From CAYLOP01 sp964385305 (GTDB lineage Bacteria > Chloroflexota > Anaerolineae > Anaerolineales > E44-bin32), in assembly GCA_964385305.1 (NCBI GenBank), contig CAYLOP010000042.1:1-21401 (forward strand): a stretch of 21,401 bases of DNA, written 5' to 3'. Of this stretch, positions 1 through 7,816 are shown piece after piece (position 1 is the first letter of the stretch; each line of letters starts with the position of its first letter). Position numbers and translations under genes: made by a program. The notes beneath the pieces were generated by a model. The model did no database searches. It saw only the letters and a list, made by a program, of their open reading frames with translations, and had not been told where the DNA came from.

Positions 1-195
1 GTTATTTCAACATTAAATGAAACCCCGCCGGAGTTCGACCGCTGAAATATTGAATCTAAATTCCGAATAGACCGGATGGCAAATACGTATCATCCTGAAG
101 AAGACCAGCAACGATCATCTTTCCAATTCACTCACACTCTCTTCCCCCTATCAGATGTGCCTCGATTCTGCCCATGATCTCTTTTGATCCAATCT

Positions 196-204
196 TGATA
201 TAAT
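196..204 (+). promoter_or_regulatory. candidate extended -10 promoter for the cytochrome c gene
   Basis: TGATATAAT at 196-204 matches the extended -10 pattern TGnTATAAT exactly and lies about 100 bases before the cytochrome c start. No convincing -35 hexamer is seen at the usual distance, which is tolerable for an extended -10 promoter. The rest of 1-307 holds no gene that I can support. The only other signal is the ribosome binding site AGGAGGG just before the ATG at 308. Confidence 0.4.
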
Positions 205-307
205 ATGTCCATATTGGAGCGTATACCCGCGCCTCGTCGCAATGAGGCAATAGGGGGTAAGCATCTCCGCAACCTCAGATAACTGCTCACCAGCAGGAGG
301 GATAGGG

Positions 308-754
308 ATGACTCAGAAAAAATGGACACTCACTTTAACATTGGTTGCACTTATGGTTCTCATGAGCCTGTTCACCGCCGGATGCGGTGGGAACACGGGC
401 GAACGCTCAGAGAGCACAGGATCAGAATTCATTGAGGCGGTGCCCGACACAGAAGACAGCACGAGACCCGAACCAACGCAAGCCGCACCAACGGCCGAAG
501 AGCATATGGCTGCAGAACCTACGGAAGCCGCGCAAGTGGAGGAAGAGAGCGAGAGCGGTGAAGCGGCGCTGGATGGAAAGCTGCTTCTCGAGACACGCTG
601 CACACAATGCCATGATCTAGGCCGTGTGACAAACGCATCCAAGACCGCAGAAGCGTGGGAGAAGACGGTTGTGCGCATGGTGGGCAAAGGCGCCAAACTG
701 AATGCCGAGGAGCAAGCGGTATTGATCGAATACCTGTCGACAACTTATCCATAA
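308..754 (+). CDS. lipoprotein c-type cytochrome, single heme
   Basis: This is a 148-residue exported electron carrier. Residues 1-25 form a signal peptide with basic residues followed by a hydrophobic stretch, ending in a lipobox-like TAGC with Cys26 as the likely lipidated residue. Residues 27-90 are a low-complexity linker rich in Glu, Thr, Ala and Pro, which would act as a flexible tether. The compact C-terminal domain (about 91-148) carries one heme-binding CTQCH (Cys98, Cys101, His102), and Met124 in VVRMVGKG is a plausible sixth ligand. The domain is small, as in class I cytochromes. AGGAGGG upstream supports the start. The gene stands alone, with hairpins downstream and no oxidase or dehydrogenase beside it, so its redox partner is unknown. 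The cytochrome call is firm; the partner and pathway are not. Confidence 0.85.
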   Translation: MTQKKWTLTLTLVALMVLMSLFTAGCGGNTGERSESTGSEFIEAVPDTEDSTRPEPTQAAPTAEEHMAAEPTEAAQVEEESESGEAALDGKLLLETRCTQCHDLGRVTNASKTAEAWEKTVVRMVGKGAKLNAEEQAVLIEYLSTTYP

Positions 755-818
755 CTCCTGACGGTCGGTGCGTTCGAAACCCATGTGGGGAAATAACCAA
801 CGCTGAATTCTCATGGAA

Positions 819-840
819 CGCACCCACTTAAGTGGGTGCG
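819..840. repeat. 22-base perfect palindrome after the cytochrome gene
   Basis: The arms CGCACCCACTT and AAGTGGGTGCG are exact reverse complements with no spacer. The site starts 64 bases after the cytochrome c stop. There is no U-run after it, so it is not a textbook intrinsic terminator, but it could stabilise the mRNA end. It is followed directly by ACAAATGATT, the same ten bases that follow the hairpin at 11135-11155. Confidence 0.6.
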
Positions 841-850
841 ACAAATGATT

Positions 851-885
851 CCCTGCCTGCCCTCTCATTGGAGCGGCAGGCAGGG
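851..885. repeat. strong 11-bp-stem hairpin, possible terminator
   Basis: CCCTGCCTGCC at 851-861 pairs perfectly with GGCAGGCAGGG at 875-885. Inside the loop, CTC (862-864) can pair with GAG (871-873). It is the second hairpin in tandem after the cytochrome c gene. It lacks a trailing U-run, so termination would have to be Rho-assisted or the hairpin may protect the transcript end. Confidence 0.5.
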
Positions 886-1093
886 TAGCTTCATGAGCAT
901 AGGCGCTTGCACCCAGTCCCTCCCCCAGCTTATGGAATTCGGATAGCGATCGTAGCGGCGCCCTTTCCATAAGGATTACGCTCGCAGTCCAATCGGATGT
1001 TCAAACTTGCATGCACCTCCTCGGTCTACGGGTTATAGCTGCGCTACTAACAAGTAGTAGTTAGCTGTTTTAATGCGGAACACCGCGCACGTT

Positions 1094-1121
1094 TTTACGC
1101 CGATCACGACCATGATAGGAT
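1094..1121 (+). promoter_or_regulatory. weak candidate promoter for the deoC-like/deoC/HPr unit
   Basis: TTTACG (1094-1099) and TAGGAT (1116-1121) are separated by 16 bases and each match the sigma-70 hexamers at four of six positions. They lie about 35 bases before the start at 1158. In the 403-base gap 755-1157 I see only the two hairpins above and this weak promoter, and no additional gene. Confidence 0.25.
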
Positions 1122-1157
1122 ATAGGGCATATATTTTCACTTGAATGGGCAGAAAGC

Positions 1158-1835
1158 ATGGACGATATCCCCTTTAATCGACTACTCGGTTCAATTACAG
1201 GACCCTATGTTACGAAGGCAGTCATTCGAGATAGCGTTTCAGCTTTGCGCGCCACACCACTTTCCGGCATATGTGTCGAGCCTCTCAATATCGAAATCTG
1301 CCATCAAATACTCGGGGACTCGGCCATCCCGATCATCGGATTAGTAAATTACCCTCTTGGTTTGGCTGCAAAATCGGCCGCCGTGCGACTTGGTCAATGG
1401 TGCTATGAACAGAAGGCCGATGAAATTCTTTGTGGGCTACCGTATGGCCTCCTCCATTCGGATGCCTCTCGTGAAATTGAGCGTATGTTCTCTGAGCTTC
1501 TTTCTCTACGTGTACAACGAGGGCCGCGAGTCTATTTGCCCACGATTGAACTTTCAACAGAAGATACGCTCGAGATTTCCAAAATGGTCTCAAAATTCGA
1601 GATCCCTAACGTCCATATTGGAAAATCGTCTAATATAAAAACCCAACACGAAGCGATCTCTGATTTCAAATCCAAGATGCCGATGGAGACTGTGATTACG
1701 GTAGAAACCAGCGGGGGTATGCGTGAAGCGAACGAGCTCCTCTCAGCGGGTGCAGATTACGTTTGCCTACAAACGTTCGGGGAAACGCTTGAGCCCTTCG
1801 ATAATCATAAAGATCAAAAGGCGCGTCATGATTGA
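1158..1835 (+). CDS. divergent DeoC-family aldolase-like protein lacking two catalytic residues
   Basis: The 225-residue protein follows the DeoC (deoxyribose-phosphate aldolase) TIM-barrel pattern: GICVEP near 37-42, GLVNYPLG near 61-68, ADEILCGLPYGLL at 87-99, VHIGKSS at 152-158 and VETSGGMREA at 182-191. Lys156 falls where the Schiff-base lysine of DeoC sits (E. coli Lys167). The position of the catalytic Asp (E. coli Asp102) is Leu91, and the second lysine (E. coli Lys201) is Glu183. It may therefore catalyse a different aldolase reaction, or be a regulatory or subunit partner of the intact DeoC next door, whose start codon overlaps its last 8 bases. Only a weak ribosome site is seen before this ATG. 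The gene looks more A/T-rich than the NagA and PTS genes. The family call is fairly sure; the function is not. Confidence 0.65.
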   Translation: MDDIPFNRLLGSITGPYVTKAVIRDSVSALRATPLSGICVEPLNIEICHQILGDSAIPIIGLVNYPLGLAAKSAAVRLGQWCYEQKADEILCGLPYGLLHSDASREIERMFSELLSLRVQRGPRVYLPTIELSTEDTLEISKMVSKFEIPNVHIGKSSNIKTQHEAISDFKSKMPMETVITVETSGGMREANELLSAGADYVCLQTFGETLEPFDNHKDQKARHD

Positions 1836-2511
1836 TGAATTTACCCTCGCTCAATCCCTAGATCAAACGAAACTGGATCCAACCGCAACACTAGCGGAGT
1901 ATGTAGCGTTCTTCGAAGAAGCCGCAAGTTACCAAATAGGCGCAGCTGCGATCATGCCCATGCTTACAAAAACGGCGGCAGATGTACTGAAAGGAAGTAA
2001 AACCAAAATCTCCGCAGCTATCTCCTACCCACATGGAGCTTCGCCCGCCTCTCTAAAGGCTGCCGAGGCGAAGGAAGCCCTGGAGCAAGGGGCTAATGAA
2101 ATTGATTATGTTGTCAACGTAGGAGCGATAAGATCTGGTGATTATGAGCTTCTGGCGGAAGAAGCTCATCAGATGGTGGACGCTGTTGAAGGTTTCGTCC
2201 TTAAAGCAATTGTCGAATCCTGGTGTCTAAATCATCGAGAGATACATACCACCATGGAAATCCTCTGCGATGCTGGCGTAACTTTCCTTAAAACATCAAC
2301 CGGGTTTAAAGGTTTTCCATCGATTCAACCCACCTCTCACGAGGACGCAAAACGCCTCGTGGAAATGGCGGATGGTCGTATACGTATCAAGGTTGCAGGT
2401 GGCGTTCGAGACGCTCAAACTGCGCTAAGATTGCTTGAAGCGGGTGTCGCCAGAATTGGGACCAGCGCCGGAAAGTTAATCATCGAGGAGTTCAGACGCG
2501 GAGCAGGTTAG
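1828..2511 (+). CDS. deoC: deoxyribose-phosphate aldolase
   Basis: This 227-residue class I aldolase cleaves 2-deoxy-D-ribose 5-phosphate to glyceraldehyde 3-phosphate and acetaldehyde, or acts on a related sugar phosphate. The catalytic set is complete: Asp93 in EIDYVVNVGA, the Schiff-base Lys155 in FLKTSTGF and Lys188 in IKVAGGVRDA. The phosphate-binding end (ARIGTSAG, near 208-215) is also present. The length is normal for the family. I take the ATG at 1828 rather than the longer in-frame extension from 1723, because the family begins near this point and AAAGG lies just upstream. The extension would also cover most of the neighbour's 3' half. The 8-base overlap with the preceding gene suggests translational coupling. 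A frameshifted HPr gene follows 72 bases later, which hints that its substrate may arrive through a PTS. Confidence 0.88.
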   Translation: MIDEFTLAQSLDQTKLDPTATLAEYVAFFEEAASYQIGAAAIMPMLTKTAADVLKGSKTKISAAISYPHGASPASLKAAEAKEALEQGANEIDYVVNVGAIRSGDYELLAEEAHQMVDAVEGFVLKAIVESWCLNHREIHTTMEILCDAGVTFLKTSTGFKGFPSIQPTSHEDAKRLVEMADGRIRIKVAGGVRDAQTALRLLEAGVARIGTSAGKLIIEEFRRGAG

Positions 2512-2583
2512 TCGGTTCTGCGCTTGTAACCTCATTGTCCAAAGACCATCTGATCACAGGAATTTCAAAGTGGGAGCGACTTC

Positions 2584-2857
2584 ATGCATGAAACGACTTT
2601 GACCATCCGACATCCAGAAGGCCTGCACGCTCGTCCGGGCCGCCCTTTTTGTGAAGACTGCCAATAAATTCAATTCCGATATTCAAGTGCGCTATGGGGA
2701 AAGAGAAGCAGATGCGAAGAGCATCCTCAGCATCCTTACCCTGGGTGCTACTATGGATGCCACCATCACCATCCAAGCCAACGGCGATGATTCTGAGCAA
2801 GCTTTGGAAGCATTGACAAATTTGGTTACGTCGAACTTTGCGGAGGAACAAGGGTAA
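2584..2857 (+). pseudogene. ptsH: HPr phosphocarrier of the PTS, disrupted by one extra base
   Basis: HPr passes phosphate from enzyme I to the EIIA domains of the PTS. From the ATG at 2584 the frame encodes the HPr start, including LHARP with the phosphorylatable His15 (codon 2626-2628). After Pro18 it shifts and stops at 2665-2667, leaving 27 residues. Removing one G from GGG at 2637-2639 restores AALFVKTANKF and an uninterrupted reading to the stop at 2857, giving 90 residues, the usual HPr length. The C-terminal half shows normal HPr features such as the SILSILTLGA region. GGGAG precedes the ATG at a good distance. Either the gene is truly inactivated, the base is a sequencing or assembly error, or the frame is recovered during translation. 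No Ser46-type regulatory context is certain. The identity is confident; the intactness is not. Confidence 0.85.
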
Positions 2858-2898
2858 AAATCTTACGGGCTCATGCGAGGGCTTAGCGCGACGCCCCC

Positions 2899-3186
2899 TC
2901 ACCCCAGCGCCCGGAGTTCGCCCACAGCTTGCACGTCCACCGGCACATCTTCGATCCTGTCGGGGATAAAATCTTCTGGTGTGAGCTGCGCACGTGGCAC
3001 CTTCTGCGTCACCATCACGACGAGCGCCACCTCGCCGGTCGCCTCGCCCCGCACCTTGCGAAATCCGATCCCAACACCGACCACGTTGGCCTTCGCCAGT
3101 AATGTCTCCTGATGCTCGGCGCGCACGGCTTGCACGCGTGCTAAGGCCTCGCTCCGCTCCTGATCCTCCCCCCAAGTTTCACTCAT
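2899..3186 (-). CDS. stand-alone copy of the peptidase N-terminal segment
   Basis: This 95-residue protein has no signal peptide or membrane segment. Residues 32-94 align without gaps of note to residues 20-81 of the adjacent serine peptidase. Shared blocks include NVVGVGIG versus NVVGIGMG, QKVPRA in both, then LTPEDFIP versus LTEDELIP, and VDVQAVGEL versus TDVIQVGHL. Its ATG overlaps the peptidase stop as ATGA, so the two are almost certainly co-translated. It therefore looks like a free form of a propeptide-like or inhibitory domain, able to bind the peptidase or its substrates. It could also be a remnant of a second, truncated peptidase gene. No enzymatic motif is visible in it. Confidence 0.75.
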   Translation of the reverse strand: MSETWGEDQERSEALARVQAVRAEHQETLLAKANVVGVGIGFRKVRGEATGEVALVVMVTQKVPRAQLTPEDFIPDRIEDVPVDVQAVGELRALG

Positions 3187-4187
3187 ATCATCACACCCAG
3201 GCTCTCCGCCACCGCATCGAAGGGATTGTAAACCGTCGCCTGGTCGGAGCCGGCGAACAGCAGCCCCACGGCGTGCGGCGAGTTGCCCGCCACAAGCATC
3301 GAACCCGAATCCCCCGGCATCGACATGGGTGTCGTAACGATCTGCCCCTCAAAGCGCGCCTTGTAATCGCCATAATATATATTTACTGTAGCCTCCAGCA
3401 CAAGGATCTGGCCGGTTGTGAAACCAGACGTGCGTCCGGACTTCCGCACCGGCATCCCCAGTACCGCCGGCGCAGCCCCTTCTAGCACGCCGATCTCCAA
3501 AATTTCGTCCAGGGTCTCGACACCCTCCACTAGTTTGGCGACGGCTGCGTCGACGCGATTTGTAGCCTGCGGGTCGCTCCAGTAGACCGTGAAGCGGTGC
3601 TTCGATCCCACCGCCTCGGCGAGCACGTTTCCGACTTTAGCGTAACCGCTCGCCCAGCCGCAGGTCGCCGGCCCGCTGGTGAAGACTATCGGTGCGAAGC
3701 GTTCTAAGGTAGCGATCATGTCGCGCGAAGCGCGCCCGCCGTCCACGGGTCCAGGTTGGAGAATCGGGTCGCCGATCTTGCCCTCGTTACTGTTGGCCAG
3801 GACGTGATTGTTGGAGAGGATCAGCTTCTCACCGCTTTCACTGTCACGCACAACGCATCCCATCGTGCCAGCTGTAACCTTGTAATGCCCCACGCTCACA
3901 CCACCGGGGACGGGTCGAAATCGGTCCGTGCGCTCCGCTAGAGCAGCCAGATGCCCCACCTGTATCACATCCGTGCGGACACCATTCAATTCGGTAGGGA
4001 TGAGTTCATCCTCAGTAAGACCTGCGCGTGGAACCTTTTGACGCACCAACGCGATCACACACAACGTGTCGGAGATCTCCCCCATGGATTCCTTGTATCC
4101 CATGCCAATCCCGACTACGTTCGGCTTTCCCATGATAAGTTCTTTATAGGCTTCCTTGGCTTCAACAACTATCGAATGCTGGTTCAT
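3183..4187 (-). CDS. trypsin-like (chymotrypsin-fold) serine peptidase
   Basis: The 334-residue protein has the layout of bacterial trypsin-fold peptidases of the kind often named Nal1-like. An N-terminal alpha/beta segment (about 20-81) precedes the catalytic domain. The triad is visible as His128 in LSNNHVLA, Asp213 in NRVDAAVAKL and Ser294 in PGDSGSMLVA. There is no signal peptide or transmembrane segment, so it probably acts in the cytoplasm or leaves by a non-Sec route. The start is well supported by AAAGGAGAG about 7 bases upstream. The small protein that repeats its N-terminal segment overlaps its stop codon. The natural substrate is unknown, and nothing links it directly to the sugar genes around it. 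Confidence 0.82.
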   Translation of the reverse strand: MNQHSIVVEAKEAYKELIMGKPNVVGIGMGYKESMGEISDTLCVIALVRQKVPRAGLTEDELIPTELNGVRTDVIQVGHLAALAERTDRFRPVPGGVSVGHYKVTAGTMGCVVRDSESGEKLILSNNHVLANSNEGKIGDPILQPGPVDGGRASRDMIATLERFAPIVFTSGPATCGWASGYAKVGNVLAEAVGSKHRFTVYWSDPQATNRVDAAVAKLVEGVETLDEILEIGVLEGAAPAVLGMPVRKSGRTSGFTTGQILVLEATVNIYYGDYKARFEGQIVTTPMSMPGDSGSMLVAGNSPHAVGLLFAGSDQATVYNPFDAVAESLGVMI

Positions 4188-4554
4188 CCGATCTCTCCTT
4201 TAGCCTATTTCGTCATGGCGCCATTTGCATCGGGCAAAATCTCCCCCTCCGGCAAAATTACAGGTGCCGACCCTATTGTACGTCGAAAGCCGCGATGGGT
4301 GCTAACCCTCCCCAACCTGTGTCACCGTCTTCCGTCGTCGCACTCGACAACGTCGCACGGTCAAACTTGTGCGGCACGCTATGGTTTATGCTTTTCGAAG
4401 CTTTTCAGAGGGGCTTTGCCTTACCGGCGTGAAGGACTATGGAGATTCATAACATGAAACCGAATGCATATAAGTCCTCTTAATTAAAGATAGCGCGTTC
4501 GTTGTTAAGAGTGAAGCCATCGAGCTCGCCAAGCGCGATGGGAATATCAAATGG
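4188..4554. other. non-coding stretch upstream of the peptidase gene
   Basis: These 367 bases separate the peptidase start from the end of the HAD gene. I see no supportable gene. On the minus strand TACAAT (plus-strand 4275-4280) could be a -10 element for the peptidase operon, but its -35 region is poor. An inverted repeat, CTCTTAA at 4477-4483 and TTAAGAG at 4505-4511, is separated by 21 bases and might be an operator. Both are weak calls. Confidence 0.3.
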
Positions 4555-5196
4555 TCAGCGCAGCAGTGACTCCAGCTCTAACCGTACATCTTCCAGGGAA
4601 TCGTAACGAGCGTAAGCGCTTGTGAAATCAAGGTGGCGCAAGCTCTCTTGCGGTACCACCACACAGCGTGTGCCCGCCGCCACGGCGGCCTGCATTCCGA
4701 TGAGTGAATCTTCCACCGCGAGGCAACGCTCAGGAGAGAGATTGATCATCTGGGCGGCAAGACGATATACATCCGGTCCAGGCTTGGGGTTGAGGACCAT
4801 ATCACGCGTGACCACGGCTTGGAAGTAGGACTGCAGTCCGGAGATCTGCAAGACTTTCTCCACATAGTGCCGCGGGCTGTTCGAGGCGATCGCCAAAGGA
4901 ATCCCTCGCCCCTGGATATCCTGCAGGATCTCCTCAGCGCCCAGTTGGGTTTCTAGTTCGGTTTCTACCAACCGCATTCCACGCTTCCAGTGATCGGCCC
5001 TGAGTGCCTCGTGACTCATTTCGAGCTTATAATTTTTCAGAACATAGCCTGCCGAATCGTCCGAGCCGATCATCCGCTTGAAATGCTCGTCACTCAATTC
5101 CCACCCGTAGTCACCAAGAAATTCGTTCCATGCTTTCAACGCCAGCTCTTCGCTGCGGATCAGTACACCATCAAGATCGAAAAGTACGCCTTCCAT
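4555..5196 (-). CDS. HAD-superfamily hydrolase, beta-phosphoglucomutase-like
   Basis: This 213-residue phosphatase or phosphomutase-like enzyme carries the full HAD set. Motif I is FDLDGV with Asp7 and Asp9, motif II is IASNSP, the lysine lies in NPKPGPDVY, and the final acidic motif is VEDSLIGMQAA. The helical insert between motif I and the core places it with the C1-cap beta-PGM, phosphoglycolate and sugar-phosphate phosphatase group. I use the ATG at 5196, where the HAD fold begins. An upstream extension to 5241 adds 15 residues without family support, and GGAGG precedes the chosen start. It is transcribed away from the NagA-type gene at 5430 and may dephosphorylate a sugar phosphate from that pathway, but the substrate cannot be read from sequence. 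Confidence 0.82.
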   Translation of the reverse strand: MEGVLFDLDGVLIRSEELALKAWNEFLGDYGWELSDEHFKRMIGSDDSAGYVLKNYKLEMSHEALRADHWKRGMRLVETELETQLGAEEILQDIQGRGIPLAIASNSPRHYVEKVLQISGLQSYFQAVVTRDMVLNPKPGPDVYRLAAQMINLSPERCLAVEDSLIGMQAAVAAGTRCVVVPQESLRHLDFTSAYARYDSLEDVRLELESLLR

Positions 5197-5327
5197 GCTC
5201 CTGAGCCATCCTCCGGATTCGATTTCACATAACCTGTACACGAGGGTAGATCATAACACACCTTGCACACGCGCAGCCCATGGCTGAGGGAACAGGGGAG
5301 ATTGGACCAGACAGCGAGCACTCGGCG

Positions 5328-5357
5328 TTCACTTATAGGGCGTTTTGGATGTATGAT
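5328..5357 (+). promoter_or_regulatory. candidate promoter for the NagA1/oxidoreductase pair
   Basis: TTCACT (5328-5333) and TATGAT (5352-5357) are 18 bases apart. The second matches the -10 consensus at five of six positions and the first matches the -35 at four of six. They lie 73 bases before the NagA-type start at 5430, in the divergent gap shared with the HAD gene. Confidence 0.35.
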
Positions 5358-5429
5358 AGGACCTACCAGATTGAGGCATTCGTAAGGGAATTCACACACG
5401 TTGTAGATCCTGTGCTTGGAGATGGAAGG

Positions 5430-6608
5430 ATGACGATCACCTTTACCCATGCCACGCTGCTCACGCCCCTGGAGGAGATCCGGAATGGGGTCCTGATCGT
5501 GGAGGGAGAGACGATCGCCTATGCTGGTCCGGCGGATGGAGCGCCGACATCACGTGGGAAGCAGATCAACCTAGACGGTCGCTACCTCTCCCCCGGCCTG
5601 ATCGACGTGCATGTACATGGTGGGAATGGGATCACCTTCGGTGCCGGTGACCAACTCGGTGAAGCGCTGGAGATGTATTCCCGCTGGGTAGCGGTGCGGG
5701 GCGTCACCGGTTTTCTGTGTTCGATCGCGGCGCCCGATCATGCCAGCTACATGCATTTGTGTCGCGCGTACGCCAACCTTTTCGAGCACGGTGTGAGCGG
5801 CGCGGAGCCGCTCGGCCTGCATCTGGAAGGTCCTTACCTGAATGTGGAAAAAAAAGCCACCTTCCCTCCAGACAGTCTTCGGCCGCCCTCAACGACAGAG
5901 ATGGCGGAAATGTTGCACGCCAGCCGGGGCTGGATCAAGCAGATCTCCATGGCGCCAGAGCTTCCGGGCGCGGAGGATGTCGCCGCAATGTGCACGGCTG
6001 CAGGCGTGGTCGTTGCCCTGGGACACACCAACGCAACCTACGAGACAGCTGCCTCAGCCATGCAGGGGCATTGGACCCACAGCACGCACACCTATAATGC
6101 CCAGTCAGGCCTGCACCACCGCCGACCGGGCGTTGTGGGGGCAATTCTCAATTCAGAGACCATTACAGCCGAATTGATCGCCGACGGGGTGCACGTACAC
6201 CCTGCATCGATGCGGCTGTTGCTGGAGCGGCTGGGAACGGACCGCTTGATCCTGATCACAGATGCCACCATGGCGGCGGGCTTGCCAGACGGCGTGCACG
6301 ATATGCTGGGCATCCGCATCAGGGTCACCGATGGAGTGGCGCGCATTGACGCCGGCAACCTGGCGGGAAGCACGATCGACCTCAACCGCTGCGTACGCAA
6401 TGTGCATTACATGCTGGGTGTGCCGATGGTCGACGCTGTGAAGATGGCCAGCCTCAACCCCGCCCGTATGCTGGTCGTGGTAGACCGGTTAGGCAGTCTT
6501 GAGGCGGGCATGGACGCCAGCCTAGTGGTACTGGATGCTGAAGCCGAGGTAGCACTGACCCTCGTCAGGGGCCGTGTGGTATATGACTCTGGAATCGTAA
6601 AAAACTGA
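5430..6608 (+). CDS. nagA: N-acetylglucosamine-6-phosphate deacetylase-type amidohydrolase (paralogue 1)
   Basis: The 392-residue amidohydrolase would remove acetate from an N-acetylated hexosamine 6-phosphate. Family residues visible are the metal pair His61 and His63 in DVHVHGGNGI, Glu133 in LEGPYLN, His199 in ALGHTNATYE, His220 in STHTYNAQ and the catalytic Asp278 in LITDAT. The C-terminal block SLNPARML is typical. I choose the ATG at 5430 because both paralogues in this window begin with the same M-x-I-T pattern. The 50-residue extension from 5280 has no family support, while GGAG and AAGG precede 5430. Unlike its two paralogues it lacks the KGA turn after the Glu loop and has KKATFP instead, so its substrate may differ. 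The oxidoreductase follows after 54 bases. Confidence 0.85.
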   Translation: MTITFTHATLLTPLEEIRNGVLIVEGETIAYAGPADGAPTSRGKQINLDGRYLSPGLIDVHVHGGNGITFGAGDQLGEALEMYSRWVAVRGVTGFLCSIAAPDHASYMHLCRAYANLFEHGVSGAEPLGLHLEGPYLNVEKKATFPPDSLRPPSTTEMAEMLHASRGWIKQISMAPELPGAEDVAAMCTAAGVVVALGHTNATYETAASAMQGHWTHSTHTYNAQSGLHHRRPGVVGAILNSETITAELIADGVHVHPASMRLLLERLGTDRLILITDATMAAGLPDGVHDMLGIRIRVTDGVARIDAGNLAGSTIDLNRCVRNVHYMLGVPMVDAVKMASLNPARMLVVVDRLGSLEAGMDASLVVLDAEAEVALTLVRGRVVYDSGIVKN

Positions 6609-6662
6609 CAGAAACAACGCCCTGCGCTGCACGCACCGGGATGAACACGAATGGAGGTCTTG

Positions 6663-7799
6663 ATGACGGAGACGCTGGATATTGGACTGGTCGGATTAGG
6701 CTACATCGGGCAGATACACGCCAATGCTTACAACATCATTCCCCTATGCTTCAAGCAGCCGGCGGTGGTCGCCAACCTGGCGGGCGTGCTGCGTTCCAAA
6801 TTGACAACCGAAGGGGCGCTGATGGATAGTCTGGGTTTCGAAGTGCGCACCACCGACCCGGAGGAATTCTATTCCCACACCTACGATGTTGTCGACATCT
6901 GCTCGCCCAATTTCCTACACTTGGAGCAAATCAGAGATGCCCTCAGGCATGGAGCCCATGTCTATTGCGAAAAACCGCTGGCAATGAACTTGGCCGAGGC
7001 TCGTCAGATGGCTGAGATGGCGGATGAAGCTGGAGCGAAAACGCACGTGGCTTTCGTGCTGCGTTACTTGCCGGCGATCCGCCAGATGAAGGCGTTGTTG
7101 GATGCCGGGGAGATTGGCGAAGTGTTCCATTTCCGCGGCCAGCTCCTGCACGGCGGCTACGTCAACCCCGCAAGGCCGATGTCCTGGCGGCTGCGCAAAG
7201 CACAGTCCGGCGGGGGCGCCTTCGCGGACCTGGGCTCGCACCTGATCGATATGGTGCACTACTTGCTGGGCAAAGTGGAGGGCGTGCGAGCGGAGATGCG
7301 CACCTACATCGAGCAGCGAGCTGCGCCAGGTGGAGCGAAGACCTTTGAGACTGTGGATGTGGACGATTGGGCATTGTGCACGCTGCATACGAAGAGCGGC
7401 GCAACGGGCGTGATCGAAGCTGCCCGCATGGCCTCCGGCGCACCGCAGGTGACCTCCCTTGAGTTGTACGGCAGCACAGGTTCCCTGGTCTACCAGGATT
7501 CGGACCCTAATCATGTACGCTATTTCAAAGTCAAGACCGGCCGTTGGTCGCAGGGTGCGCTGGATATCACGCCAGAAGGCGAACGCCGGATCAGCGCCAT
7601 CTGGCCCAGCAGTAAGCTCAGCCAAGGCACGATGACGGACGCCCACCTGGCCGCGATCTACGACTTCCTGTGGAACATCATCGAGGACCGACCCTCCGGC
7701 ATAGACTTCAAAGCCGGTTTGGCGGTGCAGGAGGTGCTCGAAGCCGGTTACCGCTCAGCAGAGCACAGCGGCGAGCTGATCAAGCTGCCTTTAGCGTGA
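6663..7799 (+). CDS. Gfo/Idh/MocA-family NAD(P)-dependent oxidoreductase
   Basis: The 378-residue cytosolic sugar or polyol dehydrogenase has an N-terminal Rossmann domain with GLGYIG (11-16), the family EKP motif with catalytic Lys104, and the C-terminal domain motif GSHLIDMVHY (191-200). The start at 6663 is preferred over the in-frame ATG at 6651, because the first codons of the longer form contain the GGAGG that would serve 6663 at the right spacing. The gene forms a two-gene unit with the NagA-type gene and ends 17 bases before a strong terminator. Related enzymes oxidise sugars such as myo-inositol, 1,5-anhydro sugars, or N-acetyl-sugars in glycosidase-like redox cycles. The exact substrate is unresolved. 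Confidence 0.85.
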   Translation: MTETLDIGLVGLGYIGQIHANAYNIIPLCFKQPAVVANLAGVLRSKLTTEGALMDSLGFEVRTTDPEEFYSHTYDVVDICSPNFLHLEQIRDALRHGAHVYCEKPLAMNLAEARQMAEMADEAGAKTHVAFVLRYLPAIRQMKALLDAGEIGEVFHFRGQLLHGGYVNPARPMSWRLRKAQSGGGAFADLGSHLIDMVHYLLGKVEGVRAEMRTYIEQRAAPGGAKTFETVDVDDWALCTLHTKSGATGVIEAARMASGAPQVTSLELYGSTGSLVYQDSDPNHVRYFKVKTGRWSQGALDITPEGERRISAIWPSSKLSQGTMTDAHLAAIYDFLWNIIEDRPSGIDFKAGLAVQEVLEAGYRSAEHSGELIKLPLA

Positions 7800-7816
7800 G
7801 CCTTGATCCCAAAAAG

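Noticed and set aside
2582..3175. 197-residue minus-strand reading frame across the HPr gene and the small peptidase-segment gene
   Set aside because: It is antisense to HPr and out of frame with the 95-residue gene, with Arg/Gly-rich composition and no recognisable motif.
3951..4457. 168-residue plus-strand reading frame reaching into the gap before the peptidase
   Set aside because: Half is antisense to the peptidase and the rest (4188-4457) shows no family pattern or ribosome site.
6915..7646. 243-residue minus-strand reading frame
   Set aside because: It lies entirely antisense to the Gfo/Idh/MocA oxidoreductase, whose motifs are unmistakable.
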